Source: Haloarchaeobius sp. HME9146
GTDB lineage: Archaea > Halobacteriota > Halobacteria > Halobacteriales > Natrialbaceae
Length of the DNA: 64,000 bases
Reading direction: 5' to 3'
Assembly (NCBI RefSeq): GCF_025399835.1
Contig: NZ_JAODVR010000001.1
Coordinates: 3,100,001-3,164,000, forward strand
A program made the translations under genes and the position numbers. Below, one piece after another: positions 1-8,666 of this stretch. A model generated the notes under the pieces. It did not search any database. It was not told the origin of the DNA and was given only the letters and a program-made list of their open reading frames with translations. Every line of letters begins with the position of its first letter. Positions within the stretch are counted from its first letter, which is position 1.

Positions 1-410
1 ACGGGAAACTGTACGCCCTGTACCCGAAGGCCGGCCAGAACGGGGCGGGCGAGTTCGCCGGTACTGCGGGCCTCCACCCCGACTGGGACCGCCGGAGCGT
101 CACCTTCGGGATGTGGCTCCGCAAGCCCTTCTGGGGCCGGGGCTACTCCGGCGAGCGCGCCGACGCCTTCGTCACGCTCGCGTTCGACCGCCTCGACCTC
201 GACCTCGTCGCCGCGACGGTCCTCGACGAGAACGAGCAGTCGAAACGAGCCATCGAGAAGTACGTGGGCAGGTGGGGTGGCCAGCACGACGGCTACTTCC
301 GCAACCTGCAGACCCACGGCGACGACCCCGCGAGCGTCCACCGCTACAGCATCACCCGCGAGCAGTACGAGGAATCGGACGTGGACGTTGCGCTGACCAT
401 CCAGGACTGA
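1..410 (+). CDS. GNAT family N-acetyltransferase (5' end outside window)
   Basis: The reading frame is open from base 3 to the TGA ending at 410, giving 135 visible residues. The true start lies upstream, so ATG 111 is an internal Met. The visible part has the RimJ/RimL-like GNAT core: a strand with GMWLRKPFWGRGYSGE, whose RGYSG segment fits the acetyl-CoA pyrophosphate loop, and an NEQSKRAIEKYVGRW helix matching the NxxSxrxxEK motif. It probably transfers acetyl from acetyl-CoA to a protein or small-molecule amine; the substrate is unknown. A paralog starts 2 bases after its stop, so the two form a tandem pair, probably co-transcribed. Confidence 0.85.
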   Translation, partial: GKLYALYPKAGQNGAGEFAGTAGLHPDWDRRSVTFGMWLRKPFWGRGYSGERADAFVTLAFDRLDLDLVAATVLDENEQSKRAIEKYVGRWGGQHDGYFRNLQTHGDDPASVHRYSITREQYEESDVDVALTIQD

Positions 411-412
411 CC

Positions 413-1036
413 ATGACCGACCTCTTCCCCGACCGAATCGAGACCGAGCGCCTGACCCTGGTCCACGAGTCGCCCGACTCGACGGACGTGTTCGAACGAT
501 ACGAGCCGATGAACACCGAGAACGCGAGTCCCGACGCGTTCGAGCACATCCCCATCGAGCCCTTCGACCACCCCCAGGAGGCCCGCGAGTTCCTCGCCTC
601 GCGGAACGACCGCTGGGCCAGCGGGAACGCCGGGACCTACGTCGTCCGTCCGAAACCGGGCGAAGACGGTGCCGGGGAGCCAGCCGGCGAGGCCGAGCTG
701 TTCGCCCTCTGGGACCGCCGGACCGCGTACTTCACCTTCGGCCTGCGCAAGCCCTTCTGGGGTCGTGGCTACTCCGGCGAACGCGCCGACGCCTTCGTCG
801 TCCTGACCTTCGAGCGCCTCGACCTCGAGATGGTGTCGGTGTCCCACACGGTCGCGAACGAGCAGTCGAAGCGAGCCATCGGGAAGTACATCGACCGCTG
901 GAACGGCCAGCGCGACGCCGTACTCCGGAACGGGCACGTCATCGACGGCGAGCCACACGACGTGGTCCAGTACAGCATCACCCGCGAGGATTACGAGGCG
1001 AGTGACGTCGACCCTGACGTGCGATTTTTCGGGTGA
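413..1036 (+). CDS. GNAT family N-acetyltransferase (tandem paralog)
   Basis: 207 residues from ATG 413, two bases after the stop of the preceding gene. A longer in-frame extension back to 113 would overlap the upstream paralog and is rejected. It begins DLFPDRIETERL, the usual first strand of RimJ/RimL-like acetyltransferases. It repeats the upstream gene's LRKPFWGRGYSGERADAF acetyl-CoA loop region and NEQSKRAIGKY helix, so the pair arose by duplication. The likely role is N-acetylation of an unknown acceptor. The N-terminal half, visible here, is acidic and Pro-rich as expected for a halophile. Confidence 0.88.
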   Translation: MTDLFPDRIETERLTLVHESPDSTDVFERYEPMNTENASPDAFEHIPIEPFDHPQEAREFLASRNDRWASGNAGTYVVRPKPGEDGAGEPAGEAELFALWDRRTAYFTFGLRKPFWGRGYSGERADAFVVLTFERLDLEMVSVSHTVANEQSKRAIGKYIDRWNGQRDAVLRNGHVIDGEPHDVVQYSITREDYEASDVDPDVRFFG

Positions 1037-1151
1037 GAACAGGGGATGACTGCCCGCCGGGACGACCGCGTGTGATGCCCACGGCGTCGATTCGGCGGGT
1101 TGGCGGCTGGAAATCGAGAGATGCGATAGCGGGCCGAAGCGTGGTCGGACC

Positions 1152-1754
1152 TTATTCGAAGGCGGCGACGGCGTCCTCGTACCGGCTGCTCGGCTCGCGC
1201 CAGTCGACGACCTCGAAGAAGGCATCCACGAAGTCGCCGCGGGCCGGGCCGTAGTCGTGGTAGTACGAGTGCTCCCAGACGTCGAGCGCGAGGATGGGCT
1301 GGGCACCCCACAGCGCGCCCTGGTCGTGCTTGTCCACGACGACGTTTCGGAGCTGGTTGCTGAACGAGTCGTAGACGAGCAGCGCCCAGCCACCGGCGTT
1401 CCCGGCGGCGGCACGGAACTCGCCCTCCCAGGCGTCGTACGAGCCGAAATCGGCCTCGATTCGGTCACGGAGGTCGCCGTCGGGCTCGTCGCCACCCTCG
1501 GGGCTCATGCTCTGCCAGAACAGGTCGTGGAGGACGTGTCCGGAACCGTTGTGGGTGACACTGCGGATTGCACCCGGGGAGTCACCGAACTCACCGGCCT
1601 CGCGGTTCGCGGCGAGCGTGTCCTCGGCCGCGTTCCAGCCGTTCACGTAGCCCTGATGGTGGGTGTCGTGGTGCCACGTCAGCACCTGTTCGGAGATGTG
1701 CGGTTCGAGTGCGTCGTAGTCGTACGGGAGTGGCGGCAGTTCGTAGTCGGTCAT
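1152..1754 (-). CDS. sod: Superoxide dismutase (Mn/Fe family)
   Basis: 200 residues, full length for the family. It converts superoxide to oxygen and hydrogen peroxide in the cytoplasm. The four metal ligands are in family positions: His28 in WHHDTHHQGYV, His76 in VLHDLFW, and Asp158 and His162 in the DVWEHSYYHDY signature. Haloarchaeal enzymes of this type are usually manganese proteins, but the metal is not decided here. The gene is convergent with the GNAT pair and divergent from the membrane protein at 1982. About 190 bases upstream is AT-rich and probably holds both promoters. Confidence 0.97.
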   Translation of the reverse strand: MTDYELPPLPYDYDALEPHISEQVLTWHHDTHHQGYVNGWNAAEDTLAANREAGEFGDSPGAIRSVTHNGSGHVLHDLFWQSMSPEGGDEPDGDLRDRIEADFGSYDAWEGEFRAAAGNAGGWALLVYDSFSNQLRNVVVDKHDQGALWGAQPILALDVWEHSYYHDYGPARGDFVDAFFEVVDWREPSSRYEDAVAAFE

Positions 1755-1981
1755 GGTACGTTCGGATGCAGGCCCCGGACCCTGTTAACCGTAATCTGAA
1801 GCGTATTCCAGTAGTGAGAGTGACAGGTCGGGGGCCGTCGAACCTAGTGGTTTCGGTTCGCCCCCACTTCAACGACGACCCTACGTATCTTATCTTGTTT
1901 GTGATAAATGTAATCGATACTTACAACAAAGTCGCGGTTTACACAATGTCTTTACCGGATGCGCCGGAAGCCGGAACTATC

Positions 1982-2599
1982 ATGTCGACCGACAATAGTC
2001 TGTCCGCGACGTTCGGTGACGAGGGCGCGACGCTCGACGCGACGACGGTGGCACGGAGCGCCGCCGCCGGCGTCGGCGCGTTCGTCGCGAGCTATCTGCT
2101 GGCGTTCGTCCTGTGGACGCAGACCCAGCTGCCACAGCCCGATTCGCTGGGGCAGGCGCTCGAACAGGCCTTCATCAGTGCCATCCGTGACGGTGTCGCG
2201 ACGTGGAAGGCCGCAGGGATGGTGCTGTTCAACGGGCACTTCGTCCAGCTAGCCTACGAGGGCCCGCTCGCCAGCGGGTCGTTCAACCTCATCGACCTCG
2301 CCGGCGGCGGGCTCGTGCAGGTGACCTACGTCGTGGTCCCGCTGGCGCTCCTGGCCGCGGGCTTCCTCGCGGCGCGCACGAGTGGCCTCGCCGGCGACAT
2401 CGCCGATTCGGCCGTCGCGGGCGCACTCGTCGCCGTGGGCTACCTCGTGCTGTCGGCCCTCGGCTCGGTCCTGTTCGCGGCCTCGGGTGACGGCACGTCG
2501 CTGTCGGTCCCGCTGGTCAACGCGGTGGTCGTCGCCGGCATCGTCTACCCGGTCATCTGTGGCGGGCTGGGTGGCGTCATCGCCCACCTGGCGGACTGA
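1982..2599 (+). CDS. Haloarchaeal integral membrane protein, unknown function
   Basis: 205 residues from ATG 1982 (MSTDNSLSATF). An in-frame ATG at 1946 would add 12 residues. It has a short acidic N-terminus and about four or five hydrophobic segments: near residues 25-45 (VGAFVASYLLAFVLW), 105-130, 138-165 and 175-200. No catalytic motif is visible. The AT-rich stretch 1885-1930 (tatcttatcttgtttgtgat) is the likely promoter. It resembles other haloarchaeal multi-pass proteins of unknown role, and no function can be assigned. The neighbours (sod, a convergent GNAT) give no functional hint. Confidence 0.75.
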   Translation: MSTDNSLSATFGDEGATLDATTVARSAAAGVGAFVASYLLAFVLWTQTQLPQPDSLGQALEQAFISAIRDGVATWKAAGMVLFNGHFVQLAYEGPLASGSFNLIDLAGGGLVQVTYVVVPLALLAAGFLAARTSGLAGDIADSAVAGALVAVGYLVLSALGSVLFAASGDGTSLSVPLVNAVVVAGIVYPVICGGLGGVIAHLAD

Positions 2600-2615
2600 C
2601 GCCGACCGACAGACC

Positions 2616-3110
2616 CTACAGCTGTCGGGCGACCATCTCGCCCCAGTGGTCGAACCCGTGGCGGTCGTAGAAGGACTTCGCACGCTCGTTCTCCCGGTCG
2701 ACGTCCAGCACCAGCCGGTCGAGCGGGAGGTCCTGGTCACGGGCGAGCGCGACCGCGGCGGCCATCAGGTCGTCTGCGACCCCGGTGCCGCGGTACTCGG
2801 GTCGGACGTAGAGCTCGTTGAGGACCGCGGCGTCCCAGATGAACGCGAATCGTGACGGAAGGACGAACACGTAACCGGCGATGGTTCCGTCGTCGTCTTC
2901 GGCGAGCGTCACACAGCGGTCGTCCTCGTCGACACATCGCTGGACCCAGTCGAGCCACTCCTCGCGATAGTCGTCGTCCAGCTTGTCCTCGTACTTCGCC
3001 TGCTTCTCGTCGCCGCCCGTCCCGGAGCCGAGCCCGAGCTCGAAGCCGCGCTTCAGTTCCCAGAGCGTCTCCGCGTCGCTGTCGGGGTCGTACGGTCTGG
3101 TCATGGTCAC
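2616..3110 (-). CDS. GNAT family N-acetyltransferase
   Basis: 164 residues; translation could also start at the Met two codons downstream. The GNAT fold is clear: VLNELYVRPEYRGTGVADDLM is the beta4-alpha3 acetyl-CoA site (RGTGVA matches Q/RxxGxG/A), and LVLDVDRENERAKSFYDRHGF is the classic NxxAxxFYxxxGF C-terminal motif. The N-terminal third is acidic and has an inserted EEWLDWVQRCV helix. The substrate is unknown. It is convergent with the membrane protein at 1982 (17-base gap) and lies downstream of the YdjM-type gene on the same strand. Confidence 0.9.
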   Translation of the reverse strand: MTMTRPYDPDSDAETLWELKRGFELGLGSGTGGDEKQAKYEDKLDDDYREEWLDWVQRCVDEDDRCVTLAEDDDGTIAGYVFVLPSRFAFIWDAAVLNELYVRPEYRGTGVADDLMAAAVALARDQDLPLDRLVLDVDRENERAKSFYDRHGFDHWGEMVARQL

Positions 3111-3160
3111 AGTTCAGCAGGGGCCCACCTCACCGTTTCGTTCGCGGACTGGCACGCCGG

Positions 3161-3802
3161 TCATCGCTCCTCCCACAGCCGCGCCGCCGAGACGAACCCC
3201 CCGGTGAGGACGAGCAGGAGCTGGACGCCGGAGTCGACCAGCGGGAAGATGCGCTCCCGGGTGACCGGTTCCCCGGTGCGGTCCGGGTTGGTGTCGACGC
3301 CGGTGTAGTACTGGAACTCCCTGGTGGAGCCCTTGGCGACCTTCTTCGTCGGTTCGCCGTTCTCGAACTCGACGAAGGTCTGGATGATGCCCTCCTGGTT
3401 CGAGAGGTGGAGCTTGCCGGTCAGGGCGTAGAACTGGTCGTGGAGCGGCCAGAACACGTTCACGCCGTTGGTCATCAGGTCTGGTCCGATGGCACCGAAC
3501 ACTGCCCCCACGACGGCGACACCGGCGATCCGGGGAGCGTGCGGGCCGAACCGCGCGGCGAGTTTCGAGGGGCGGTCGGCGAGCAGGTCGAACGCGAGGA
3601 TGCCCGCGAGGGCCGCGGGAAACAGCAGCGTGTGGAACGCGGCCCGGTGGGCACCGACGAGGACGAACCCCAGGAACACGTCGAGGTCGACGAACGCGGT
3701 CAGGCCCATCACGACGAGGAGTGCGCGGCCGGAGAAGGCTGGCCCGAGGAGGGCACAGCCGATGATGGCGGCGAGGGCGACGTGGACGACGGTCGAGGGC
3801 AT
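3161..3802 (-). CDS. YdjM/DUF457-type membrane-bound metal-dependent hydrolase
   Basis: 213 residues from the ATG at 3802, with about five hydrophobic segments. The family hallmarks of PF04307 are present: an N-terminal VVHVALAAIIG (His8 region), an acidic FVDLDVFLG motif and, before the third segment, HRAAFHTLLF, the counterpart of the HRGxTHS metal-binding motif. Members are predicted metal-dependent hydrolases of the inner membrane, and their substrate is not known. A polar insert near residues 130-180 is probably extracellular. It is divergent from the XRE regulator at 3905 over a 102-base shared promoter region. Confidence 0.75.
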   Translation of the reverse strand: MPSTVVHVALAAIIGCALLGPAFSGRALLVVMGLTAFVDLDVFLGFVLVGAHRAAFHTLLFPAALAGILAFDLLADRPSKLAARFGPHAPRIAGVAVVGAVFGAIGPDLMTNGVNVFWPLHDQFYALTGKLHLSNQEGIIQTFVEFENGEPTKKVAKGSTREFQYYTGVDTNPDRTGEPVTRERIFPLVDSGVQLLLVLTGGFVSAARLWEER

Positions 3803-3904
3803 AGGAGACGGTATCGGTACCCATGGTGAAATCCCTCGTGGTTCGTCGTCTGTCGAGGTGCGGTTTCGATACGCTTTTGCCCGGGGTCGCACCATTCCGT
3901 GACG

Positions 3905-4612
3905 ATGAGTGACAGTCCACGGCGCAACCTGGCGACGAAGATCGCCGGCGAGGTGACCCTCTCGGACGACCCCGGCGCGACCCTCCGGAAGTGGCGCACC
4001 GACTTCGGGGTCTCCCAGACCGACATCGCAGCCCACCTCGACGTCTCTTCGTCGGTCATCTCCGACTACGAGAGCGGACGCCGCGAGAACCCCGGAATCG
4101 GGGTCGTGAGCCGGATGGTGAACGCGCTCCTCGACATCGACGAGGCACGTGGCGGCGACCACATCCGGCAGTACGCCCGTGTCCTCTCGGCCGGCTTCGA
4201 GAGCGACATCGTCCGCGACCTGCGCGAGTACCCGACGACCATCCCGCTGTCGCGCTTCTACGACGCCATCGACGCCACCGAGATACACGCTGCCGAGGAG
4301 CGCAACATCTCGGGCCACACCGTCATCAACTCCATCGCGGCCATCACCCGTCTCTCCTCGGAGGAATTCTACCGGCTCTACGGGCAGTCGACCTCGCGGG
4401 CGCTCGTCTTCACCGACATCACCCGCGGGGAGTCCCCGCTGGTGGCGATGCGGGTCGTCACGCCGACCCCGAACGCGGTGGTCCTCCACGGTATCGAGGA
4501 GGAGGACCTCTGGCGTCACGCCTCGAAACTCGCGCGTGCCGACGGCTTCTCGCTCGCGATAACGAAGAAACCCGTCGACGAGATGGTCGACGCGCTGCGC
4601 GAACTGCCGTAG
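3905..4612 (+). CDS. XRE-type helix-turn-helix transcriptional regulator
   Basis: 235 residues from ATG 3905; an in-frame GTG at 3899 is the alternative. An N-terminal Cro/XRE HTH covers about residues 25-75: LRKWRTDFGVSQTDIAAHLD, then SSSVISDYESGRR, which is typical recognition-helix sequence. The C-terminal 150 residues have no DNA-binding motif and look like a conserved archaeal regulatory or ligand-binding domain, as in the archaeal family of predicted HTH regulators of about 230-320 residues. It probably binds DNA as a dimer. It is divergent from the membrane hydrolase at 3161-3802, a possible target. The effector is unknown. Confidence 0.85.
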   Translation: MSDSPRRNLATKIAGEVTLSDDPGATLRKWRTDFGVSQTDIAAHLDVSSSVISDYESGRRENPGIGVVSRMVNALLDIDEARGGDHIRQYARVLSAGFESDIVRDLREYPTTIPLSRFYDAIDATEIHAAEERNISGHTVINSIAAITRLSSEEFYRLYGQSTSRALVFTDITRGESPLVAMRVVTPTPNAVVLHGIEEEDLWRHASKLARADGFSLAITKKPVDEMVDALRELP

Positions 4613-4617
4613 GAGAA

Positions 4618-5097
4618 TCAGGCTGCGGGCCGAGCCGTCTTCTTCTCTTCACGCTCGGCCAGCCAGTGTGCGACCGAGTACTTCCCGGGGTCAGTGAACA
4701 CGAGCGACACCGACGCGAGCAGGACGAGCAAGGCGAACTCGTAGCCACCGTTCGAGACGACGAAACCGTTCGGCAGGTGGACGAGCAGGATGGCCCCCGT
4801 CATGACGACCGCGATGGCAGCCGCGCCAATCCGGCTGAATAGCCCGACGAGCACGAGCAGCCCGCCGATGGTCTCGGCGAATCCGACGAGCCACGCGGTC
4901 AGCACGGGTGCGGGGACCCCGAGGCTGACGAGGGCGGCAGCGAATCCCTCGATTCCTGAGCCTGCGGGGCCGGCCCCGGTGAGCTTCCCGAGCCCGTGGA
5001 CCAGCATGATGAGGCCAACGCCGAGGCGCACGGCCAGGACGCTCACGTCCGTGTTCGACACCCGGTCCAGGTCGAGCCGCCCGGTTACTGTAGACAT
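4618..5097 (-). CDS. DoxX family integral membrane protein
   Basis: 159 residues from ATG 5097 (MSTVTGRLDLD); an in-frame ATG at 5124 would add nine residues. There are four hydrophobic helices: LAVRLGVGLIMLVHGLGKL, a second around APVLTAWLVGFAETIGGLLVLVG, a third AAAIAVVMTGAILLVHLP, and a fourth FALLVLLASVSLVF. The HGxxKL motif at the end of helix 1 and the E-G-L pattern of helix 2 are typical of DoxX/DoxD-like proteins, which are linked to quinone or thiosulfate redox processes and are mostly uncharacterised. It is convergent with the XRE regulator (5-base gap) and divergent from the lipoprotein gene. Confidence 0.88.
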   Translation of the reverse strand: MSTVTGRLDLDRVSNTDVSVLAVRLGVGLIMLVHGLGKLTGAGPAGSGIEGFAAALVSLGVPAPVLTAWLVGFAETIGGLLVLVGLFSRIGAAAIAVVMTGAILLVHLPNGFVVSNGGYEFALLVLLASVSLVFTDPGKYSVAHWLAEREEKKTARPAA

Positions 5098-5250
5098 ACC
5101 CGGAAAGACGGGGCGCAGAGACATTTGTGCTATTCTCGTCCGCTGGGGAAAGAAACCCTCAGAACCCGAGACATCGGCCGATAGAGGTATGTAGGCACGT
5201 CTCGCCCGGCCGTAGTGTTTACATCGGCCACCGACCGATTCGAACTCGAC

Positions 5251-6063
5251 ATGCGAGGTCGACTCCTACTGACCGTCGCCGTGCTGGTGATGCTCGCGGG
5301 CTGCAGCGCGACGGGCTTCGGCGTGGGACCCACCCCAGCCCCTGCTGACGCCGTGGTCCCCGACAGCGACGACCCGGTTTCGAGCACGCAGACCTCGGGG
5401 GACTCGACGGCAGGCGCTGGCGATGAACCGTCGCGCCCGGTCGGCCCCGCGGCCACTCCCGACCCGCCCCGGACGATTCGACACGAGGGCGACCTCGTCG
5501 TGACCAACCGGACGAGCTACGAGTCGGTCCGGCTCGTCGTGACCGGTGACGTCGTCGTCGCCGACGGCGGCTCGCTGGTCCTCGAAGAGTCGGTCCTCGA
5601 GCTCGGCGATGGTGCCAGTGCTGACGACCCAGCACTCACGGTCCGTGGCCAGGGTAGTCTCACCGCGAAGACGGTCGCGTTCGCCACCGAGCCAGCGGCG
5701 ACCCTCGCCTACGACGACCACGCGACGGTCGACCTGCGGAACGTCTCCCACCGGAACGGGAGCGCCGTCCACCGCGTCAGCGACGACGCCCACCTCTCCG
5801 TCACGGACAGTCAGCTCGCCGTGATTGGAGCAAACGAGGCGACCGTCGACGTGGAGACCTGCGACTGTCGCATCACCGTTCCCCTCCCCGGAGAGTCCGG
5901 ATCGTTCGCCTTCCCGGACGGATTCACCGCCGACTACCGGTTCGTGGTGTCGAACGAGAACACCGCGGTCACGGTCCACGTGACGGAGTCGGTCATCAGG
6001 ACGGAGTCGGTCATCAGGACGGAGTCGGTCATCAGAACCGGAACGTCCGACGCAGACGAATAG
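5251..6063 (+). CDS. Secreted lipoprotein, unknown function
   Basis: 270 residues from ATG 5251. A Sec-type signal MRGRLLLTVAVLVMLAGC with lipobox LAGC puts the lipidated Cys at residue 18, followed by a Thr/Ser/Pro/Asp-rich linker typical of haloarchaeal surface lipoproteins. The middle (about residues 80-210) has short repeating beta-strand patterns such as VRLVVTGDVVVADGGSLVLEE, suggesting a right-handed beta-helix or a carbohydrate-binding-like fold. The C-terminus contains three copies of TESVIR from an 18-bp tandem repeat. It is convergent with the metalloprotease gene, with a 2-base gap. An in-frame start at 5215 would bury the signal and is rejected. Confidence 0.75.
   Translation: MRGRLLLTVAVLVMLAGCSATGFGVGPTPAPADAVVPDSDDPVSSTQTSGDSTAGAGDEPSRPVGPAATPDPPRTIRHEGDLVVTNRTSYESVRLVVTGDVVVADGGSLVLEESVLELGDGASADDPALTVRGQGSLTAKTVAFATEPAATLAYDDHATVDLRNVSHRNGSAVHRVSDDAHLSVTDSQLAVIGANEATVDVETCDCRITVPLPGESGSFAFPDGFTADYRFVVSNENTAVTVHVTESVIRTESVIRTESVIRTGTSDADE
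5983..6036 (+). repeat. 18-bp tandem repeat, three copies
   Basis: The unit acggagtcggtcatcagg occurs at 5983-6000, 6001-6018 and 6019-6036 (last base changed). It encodes TESVIR three times near the C-terminus of the lipoprotein. Copies identical to one base indicate recent expansion by slippage. Confidence 0.95.
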
Positions 6064-6065
6064 AC

Positions 6066-6989
6066 TCAGTTCTCTGTCGTGGTCTCCTGTCCCGTGCAGA
6101 GCCGGTAGTAGTAGCCGTGGTTCGCGTCGGGGAAGACGAAGCCCGTCTCGTTCAGCCGAGTCCGGGTCGGTTCCGAGAGGAAGTCCCGCGGCCCGTCCCG
6201 CTCGCCGGACAGCCAGCCCGCGCCGGTGTGGCCGTCCTCACCGACCCGCCCGGCGACATTGTGGAGCAACTCGTGCGTGATGACGCCCGAGACGCCCGTC
6301 CCGTTGTGGGCGTACCACGGCGCGTCACGGTGGACGACGCTGGCGTAGCCCGGCGCGTCACCCAGCCCGAGGTACCGGCCCGCGTCGAGTTCGCCGACGG
6401 TGACGCCGTAGTAGGTGCACAAGCCGCCGTCGAGTCGCTCGCGGGTGTAGTGCCCGCGGACCGCCTCGGCGTCGACGGATTCGACCGTCACCGCGTGGTC
6501 CAGCCGGTCTGCTCTGACGATGTGGAGGTCGATACCCGTCGAACCGTCGGGGTTCGACACCGGCATCTCCGCCCAGATGCGTTTCAATCGTATCTTCTCG
6601 CCCTGGGTCAGTCGCTCGACGTTCGAGCCGTAGCTCAGGTAGACGTAGATGTCCTTCCGGTCCGGGTCAGCGCCCGGAAGTGGTGTTCCGTCGGGCAACT
6701 CGCCGGCGCGCTCCCACGAGTCCGCGAGCAGGTCGCCGTCGCGGTCCGGGGCGGGACGGTCGGGCGTGCCACCGATGCTCCCGTCCCCGAGCAGCAGGCC
6801 GTCGCGAATCTTCGTCATCGTCTCGCTGCCGACCAAGCCGAGGTCCCGCGCCAGGTCCTCGCCACCTTCGAGGATTCCCGTATCGTCGTCGTCCGCGACG
6901 ACCACGACGGTCACACTCGTCAGTACACCCACCAGCAAAGCGACGGCGACGAGGACACCCAGGCCTCGTCGCGTCGGTCGAGCCACCAT
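6066..6989 (-). CDS. Secreted HELLH-type zinc metalloprotease-like protein
   Basis: 307 residues. The N-terminus has a basic start, a hydrophobic signal or anchor (GVLVAVALLVGVLTSVTVVVV, residues 10-31) and an acidic stretch. Residues 81-92 (PDRDGDLLADSWE) match a calcium-binding DxDGDxxxD loop. The catalytic segment GVITHELLHNVAG gives His239, Glu240 and His243 of a HExxH site. His254 in DGHTGAG is a possible third ligand, as in metzincin-like or other gluzincin families with a distal His. It is probably an extracellular or membrane-anchored peptidase. I cannot place it in a named MEROPS family. It follows HMG-CoA synthase on the same strand with an 83-base gap. Confidence 0.7.
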   Translation of the reverse strand: MVARPTRRGLGVLVAVALLVGVLTSVTVVVVADDDDTGILEGGEDLARDLGLVGSETMTKIRDGLLLGDGSIGGTPDRPAPDRDGDLLADSWERAGELPDGTPLPGADPDRKDIYVYLSYGSNVERLTQGEKIRLKRIWAEMPVSNPDGSTGIDLHIVRADRLDHAVTVESVDAEAVRGHYTRERLDGGLCTYYGVTVGELDAGRYLGLGDAPGYASVVHRDAPWYAHNGTGVSGVITHELLHNVAGRVGEDGHTGAGWLSGERDGPRDFLSEPTRTRLNETGFVFPDANHGYYYRLCTGQETTTEN

Positions 6990-7072
6990 CTGCCCGAGGT
7001 TACGCCGGGGTATCGGTATAGGTTGCGTATGGTATCAGCCACCGACCGGGCGGAAGAAAAGACGAACCGCGA

Positions 7073-8410
7073 CTATTCGACGTACCGGTACTTGCGCTCG
7101 CCCATGCGGCCCCAGCCGTCGAAGGCGAACTCGTTCTGCGGCGCGGTGAACTCCTCGAGTTCCTTGTCCTTCTCGTGGTTGTGGCGGTCGTGGACCTCCT
7201 CGTACTCCTCCCAGGAGAGGTCGTAGCGGGCGTCGATCTGCTCGTCGACGTCGAGCGCCTCGACCTCCTCGAGCCAGTTCTCGGAGACGGTCTCGGCGTG
7301 AATCTCGGCCTGTGCACCGGAGCCGTAGGAGCCGACGAGGAGCTTCTTCCCGGCGAGGTCCTCGCCCTTCTCGGCGGCGTGCATGAGCGCGGAGAGGCGA
7401 GCGATGTGGACCGAGCCGGTGTACCAGTTCCCGACCTCGCGGGAGATGCCCAGGGTGGGCTCGATGGTGCGGCCGTACCAGTCCTGGTACTGTTCGGTGC
7501 CCTTCAGGGCGTCCATGTACTCGCGCAGTGCCTCGGTGAATTCCTCGTCGTCGTCGAACGCCTCCTGGCGGGGCTGGCGGCCGATCTCGTCGGCGAGCTC
7601 GTCCTCGACCTCGGTGTCGCGGATGATGTGGCGGTACGCGAGCAGGGCGGCCTTGCGGACCATGCCCGGGAACGGCGTGTGGAACGGGCCGTAGGCGAAG
7701 TCGTCGGGGTGGATCTTGCCCGCGACGGACTCGTAGTCCTCCAGGGCTTCGCGCATGCGGGCGAGGTACACCTTCACCGAGCGCTTGCCGTCGACGCTCG
7801 GGAACTGCTGGTTCGGCTTGAGGAAGTCGGTCTCGTCGGCGGAGCCGTAGCCCTGCTCCATCGAGAGTTCCACGAGGTCCGGGTCTTCGTCGATGAGCAT
7901 CGCGACCGCGCCCGCGCCCTGGGTCGCCTCGCCGGCGTCGCCCCGGGCGTACAGCGCGGTGTCGGTCGCGATGACGAGCGCGGCACGGCCGCGGTTGCGC
8001 CCCGCGCGAATCCAGTTGTAGGCGTCGTCGATGGACTGGGTGCCCGCGATGCAGGCGAACTTGCGCTCGCCCTTGTTCGCGTGGTGGAAGTCACCCTCGT
8101 ACACCTGTTCGAGACAGCCTGCGATGTACGTCGAAATCGGCTTCGAGTTGTCGAAGCTGGACTCCGTGGCCACGTCGATTCGGCCGATGTCGTCCGGTTC
8201 GAGGCCCTTTCGGTCCATCAGCTTCTTCGCGGCGTTGGCCCCCATCGTCACGATGTCCTCGTAGGAATCGGGGAACGACGACGCGTTCAGCCCGAGGCCC
8301 TTCGTGTACTTCGCGGGGTCCTCGCCCTTCTCCGGGGCGAACGTGTTGGGCAGGTCCAGTTTGAGCTTTCCTGTCCAGATCTCCATGGCGTCGATTCCGA
8401 CGGTGGTCAT
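7073..8410 (-). CDS. hmgB: Hydroxymethylglutaryl-CoA synthase
   Basis: 445 residues, normal for the archaeal/eukaryal HMGS type. It condenses acetyl-CoA with acetoacetyl-CoA to HMG-CoA for the mevalonate route to isoprenoid lipids. The catalytic triad is visible: Glu83 in ATESSFDNSKP, the acyl-accepting Cys120 in KFACIAGTQS, and His244 in GPFHTPFPGM. GNWYTGSVHIARLSAL and a late GSYGSGAQAE loop are also conserved. The C-terminal extension is rich in Glu/Asp/His/Lys, which is a halophile trait. Upstream, 8411-8666 carries AT-rich sequence including ctatatgatattg, a likely promoter. Confidence 0.97.
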   Translation of the reverse strand: MTTVGIDAMEIWTGKLKLDLPNTFAPEKGEDPAKYTKGLGLNASSFPDSYEDIVTMGANAAKKLMDRKGLEPDDIGRIDVATESSFDNSKPISTYIAGCLEQVYEGDFHHANKGERKFACIAGTQSIDDAYNWIRAGRNRGRAALVIATDTALYARGDAGEATQGAGAVAMLIDEDPDLVELSMEQGYGSADETDFLKPNQQFPSVDGKRSVKVYLARMREALEDYESVAGKIHPDDFAYGPFHTPFPGMVRKAALLAYRHIIRDTEVEDELADEIGRQPRQEAFDDDEEFTEALREYMDALKGTEQYQDWYGRTIEPTLGISREVGNWYTGSVHIARLSALMHAAEKGEDLAGKKLLVGSYGSGAQAEIHAETVSENWLEEVEALDVDEQIDARYDLSWEEYEEVHDRHNHEKDKELEEFTAPQNEFAFDGWGRMGERKYRYVE

Positions 8411-8666
8411 GATACCAGTGATTGCGTGTCGGTTCTATATGATATTGTCGACTGCGAGTTCGACAGGTGTCGAATTACTAGGGGACGTTCACCCGAGGCG
8501 AACGCAAGCAGAATACCCCGCCAATCTGTACCGTGACGGCACGCTCAAGCATTACAGCCTGTTTTAATTATCAAATAAATAGATCTATTGTCGATTTTGC
8601 GGTGGTGGAAATCATAGGTGGCAGAAGATAGAAACTTACTATCGAGCCCCGTTCATCAAGCAACCC

